Assembly: GCA_965243615.1 (NCBI GenBank)
Contig: CBDEVO010000003.1
Location: forward strand, 2,418,001 to 2,482,000
Direction of reading: 5' to 3'
DNA: 64,000 nt
Source of the DNA: JAJEEA01 sp965243615
Lineage (GTDB): Bacteria; Acidobacteriota; Vicinamibacteria; Vicinamibacterales; UBA8438
Made by a program: the position numbers and the translations under genes. Shown in pieces: positions 61,572-64,000 of this stretch (position 1 is its first letter; the number at the start of each line of letters is the position of its first letter). Below the pieces are notes generated by a model. It had not been told where the DNA came from. It saw nothing but the letters and a program-made list of their open reading frames with translations, and did not search any database.

Positions 61572-61643
61572 GTTGTTCGTGAACTGCTGGCGTGCGTGGG
61601 TTCGCGAAGGCGTTCGTTGGTGAACCGGGAGTTGTTCGTGAAC
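61572..61643 (+). repeat. Direct repeats between the second DUF1592 and DUF1552 genes
   Basis: GTTGTTCGTGAAC occurs at 61572-61584 and 61631-61643, 59 bases apart. Related GGTTCGCGAA and GGTGAACC variants lie in between. GTTC-N2-GAAC halves are nearly palindromic. This replaces the tight overlap seen in the first DUF1592/DUF1552 cassette and may be a regulatory or slipped-duplication element. Confidence 0.45.
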
Positions 61644-61703
61644 CGAGTTTCGCTTCGAGTCGACCCGTTGGCGAGTTGACCTGCTGACCTGAAGGAGATC
61701 GGG

Positions 61704-63038
61704 ATGATCATCACCAAGATGGCGCTGCCGCGGCGGAGCTTCCTGCGGGGGATGGGGGCGACGCTGGCCCTGCCGTTCCTGGACGCGATGGTGCCGGCGC
61801 TGTCGGCCGCCGCGCCGGGGGCGAGCCGGGTCACCCGCCTGGGCTTCGTCTACGCGCCCAACGGCACGTACCTGCCGAACTTCCACCCCGCCACCACCGG
61901 GAAGGGCTACGAGATGACCCCGGTGCTGCAGGCGCTCGAGCCGTTCCGCAACGACATGGTGGTGCTGAGCGGCCTGAGCAACAAGGGGGCGGAGACGCAG
62001 AGCGAAGGGGGCGGCGTCCACACCCGCGTGCACACCGCCTGGCTGAGCGGCGTCCGCCCGAAGAAGACCGAGGGGGCCGACATCGAGGCGGGCACCTCGA
62101 TCGACCAGATGGCGGCGGCCAAGATCAGCGCCGACACGCCGTTGCGCTCGCTGCAGCTCTCGCTCGACCACGAGAACATCGTCGGGAGCTGCGAGAACGG
62201 GTACAGCTGCGTGTACCAGCACACCTACTCGTGGAGCGCTCCCACCACCCCGGTGCCGATGGAGAGCAACCCCCGCGCGGTCTTCGAGCGGCTCTTCGGC
62301 GAAGGGGGCTCGCCCAAGGAGCAGGCGGCGCGGCTCGAGCGGGACCGCAGCGTCCTCGACCTCGCGATGGCCGACATGGCCCGCCTGCAGAAGCGCCTCG
62401 GGGTGCGCGACCGCGTCATGGTCGACGAGTACCTCGACTCGGTGCGCGACGTCGAGCAGCGCATCCAGCGGGCCGAGCGCCAGAGCAAGGTGTCGCCCAT
62501 GCCCATCGCCGACCCGCCGGTCGGGGTGCCGGACTCGTTCGACGACCACGCGAAGCTGATGTTCGATCTCGAGCTGCTCGCGTTCCAGTCGGACGTGACC
62601 CGGGTCGTGGCCTTCCAGGTCTCGCGCGAGCTGAACGGGCGGCCCTATCCCTGGATCGGGGTGCCGGAGGGCCACCATGCCGTCTCGCACCACCAGATGG
62701 ACCCCGTCAAGATCGCCCAGGGCGCCAAGATCAACGCGTACCACGTGTCGCTCTTCGCCCGGTTCGTCGAGCGGATGAAGAACACCCCGGACGGCGACGG
62801 GTCCCTGCTCGACCACACCCTGCTGCTCTACGGCACGGGCATGGGCGACAGCGACCACCACACGCCGGTCGACCTGCCGGCGGTGGTCGTGGGCGGCGGC
62901 GGCGCCATCGCGGGCGGGCGCCACATCCGGTACCCGATGCACACGCCGTTCACGAACCTCGGCCTGACCCTGCTCCACAAGGTCGGCGTGGAGCGCGAGC
63001 GGGTGGCCGACTCCACCGGGCTGTTGACGGACCTGTAG
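61704..63038 (+). CDS. DUF1552 Tat-exported protein, copy 2
   Basis: A 444-residue paralogue of the protein at 48.9 kb. It has a Tat-like signal (PRRSFLRGMGATLALPFLDAM), LGFVYAPNGT, WLSGVRPKK, DSVRDVEQRI and a C-terminal KVGVERERVADSTGLL. AAGGAG lies seven bases upstream of the ATG. It follows the second DUF1592 gene. As in copy 1, function is unknown, but the strict pairing suggests a shared periplasmic process. Confidence 0.92.
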   Translation: MIITKMALPRRSFLRGMGATLALPFLDAMVPALSAAAPGASRVTRLGFVYAPNGTYLPNFHPATTGKGYEMTPVLQALEPFRNDMVVLSGLSNKGAETQSEGGGVHTRVHTAWLSGVRPKKTEGADIEAGTSIDQMAAAKISADTPLRSLQLSLDHENIVGSCENGYSCVYQHTYSWSAPTTPVPMESNPRAVFERLFGEGGSPKEQAARLERDRSVLDLAMADMARLQKRLGVRDRVMVDEYLDSVRDVEQRIQRAERQSKVSPMPIADPPVGVPDSFDDHAKLMFDLELLAFQSDVTRVVAFQVSRELNGRPYPWIGVPEGHHAVSHHQMDPVKIAQGAKINAYHVSLFARFVERMKNTPDGDGSLLDHTLLLYGTGMGDSDHHTPVDLPAVVVGGGGAIAGGRHIRYPMHTPFTNLGLTLLHKVGVERERVADSTGLLTDL

Positions 63039-63266
63039 GCCGGGAATCGGCTGCCGGAGCTTCGCGTCAGCGAAGCGCCGAACGCGAGATCGAAGGGTTG
63101 AGCGGCGGCCTTCGGTCGCCGCCAACGAACCACCAGGGTCGCCTTTCGACGGGCCGGACTCCTGGCCCGCGGGTCGTCGACTGCGGATCCGATTGCCGCG
63201 AACCAGGCCCGGGGGGCGCGCTATACCTGATGGCGCAAACGCGCGTTGATTGCCGGAGAATCGACC

Positions 63267-64000
63267 ATGGAGATGAATCGACGACGGTGGAGCATGGGGC
63301 TCACGGCCGCGGTCGCGGGGATGAGCCTGTCCATCGCGGCGGGAGCCCCGGCGGAGGCGGCGCCGGCAGAGGCGGAAGCCGAGGCGTCGCTGATTGCGGC
63401 GGCGCGAGCCGGCGACGGAGCGGCGGTCGAGGCGCTGCTCGACGGCGCGGTCGACGTCGACGCGTCGGAGACCGGCGGCATGACCGCGCTGCACTGGGCG
63501 GTGCAGCGTGACGCGGCCGACGTGGTGGGCCTGCTTCTCGACGCCGGCGCCGATGCGACGGCGCCCAACCGCTATGGCGTCGCGCCGCTCACCCTGGCCG
63601 CCATCAACGGCAACGCGGCCATCGTCGGCCGGCTGCTCGCGGCCGGGGCCGACCCGAACCGGCGGCTCGCGGACGGCGAGACGGTGCTGATGACCGCCGC
63701 CCGCACGGGACGGCCCGACGTCGTCCAGGCGCTGCTCGCGGCCGGGGCCGACCCCAACGCGTCCGAGCCGGCGCGGGGCCAGACCGCGCTGATGTGGGCG
63801 GCGGCCGAGAACAACGTCGGCGCCATCCGCGTCCTCGTTGCCAACGGCGCCGCCGTCGCGGCGCGCACCGGCGATCCCGTGGCCGGGGAGCCCGGTGGGG
63901 TGTTCTCCGCCGAGGTGGGACTGACCCGCGACGCGCGGTCGGGCCCCTCGTTCACCGCGCTGCTCTTCGCGGTGCAGCTCGGCCAGCTCAAGGCGGTGCG
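63267..64000 (+). CDS. Exported ankyrin-repeat protein, 3' truncated by the window edge
   Basis: The first 244 residues of a secreted ankyrin protein. A signal sequence (MNRRRWSMGLTAAVAGMSLS) is followed by at least five ankyrin units such as MTALHWAVQRDAADVVGLLL, APLTLAAINGNAAIVGRLLA and TALMWAAAENNVGAIRVLVA. The frame has no stop before 64000. An ankyrin protein following a DUF1592/DUF1552 pair is typical of this lineage and matches the second ankyrin gene at 38.4 kb. ATG 63267 is the likely start; ATG 63273 is an alternative. Confidence 0.88.
   Translation, partial: MEMNRRRWSMGLTAAVAGMSLSIAAGAPAEAAPAEAEAEASLIAAARAGDGAAVEALLDGAVDVDASETGGMTALHWAVQRDAADVVGLLLDAGADATAPNRYGVAPLTLAAINGNAAIVGRLLAAGADPNRRLADGETVLMTAARTGRPDVVQALLAAGADPNASEPARGQTALMWAAAENNVGAIRVLVANGAAVAARTGDPVAGEPGGVFSAEVGLTRDARSGPSFTALLFAVQLGQLKAV

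Noticed and set aside
1..64000. tRNA, rRNA or CRISPR genes
   Set aside because: No sequence with the needed conserved elements was recognised by reading; a dedicated RNA search was not possible.

Overview
The window is a GC-rich chromosomal segment from a Gram-negative bacterium. An outer-membrane assembly block (TamB next to an Omp85 protein), repeated pairs of DUF1592-type cytochrome and DUF1552 proteins each with a secreted ankyrin protein nearby, PQQ-like propellers, sulfatases and a B12-dependent ribonucleotide reductase together suggest an Acidobacteriota genome of the Vicinamibacterales type. That assignment is an inference from gene content; no rRNA or tRNA gene was recognised.

Layout. 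1-5.5 kb: TamB (5' truncated), Omp85/BamA-TamA and a SurA-N chaperone. 5.7-11 kb: CPBP protease, nrdJ behind a promoter with two NrdR-box-like sites, a small membrane protein and an SDR oxidoreductase. 11-18 kb: SNF2 helicase with its SWIM zinc-finger partner, a metallo-beta-lactamase-fold hydrolase, a DUF4143 ATPase with a perfect palindrome touching its start codon, and rpmE. 18-25 kb: amidohydrolase, a two-component system with a coupled sulfatase, a VOC protein and a secreted HpaI-like aldolase. 25-29 kb: an accessory stretch with unpaired antitoxin-type genes (HicB, two ribbon-helix-helix proteins), a secreted VOC fusion and an FMN-binding protein.

29.0-32.7 kb is the most interesting region. 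It is a tight five-gene operon, lower in GC than its surroundings, encoding a tandem ubiquitin-like protein, an E2-like protein, a fused JAMM peptidase and E1-like (ThiF) protein, a DUF6527 protein and a Clp-fold (SDH/SppA-like) serine protease. Three junctions are 4-base ATGA overlaps and the fourth overlap is 35 bases. The operon starts next to a 17-base palindrome and a divergent ribbon-helix-helix gene. It has the parts of a bacterial ubiquitin-like conjugation and deconjugation pathway, with a protease attached.

32.7-46.4 kb: a nitrate/sulfonate/taurine-type ABC transporter, a DUF442-like phosphatase, a secreted haem/propeller protein with an ankyrin protein, a class C beta-lactamase-like hydrolase, and a BlaI repressor coupled to an unusual M56 peptidase fused to a formylglycine-enzyme-like domain through four 48-residue repeats, followed by an LRR surface protein. 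46.5-64 kb: two DUF1592/DUF1552 cassettes enclose a frameshifted Rpn nuclease, a PQQ propeller/membrane peptide/sulfatase/Fic operon, a WYL regulator and small envelope proteins. The window ends inside an ankyrin gene. Many genes encode signal peptides, so much of this segment serves the periplasm or cell surface.
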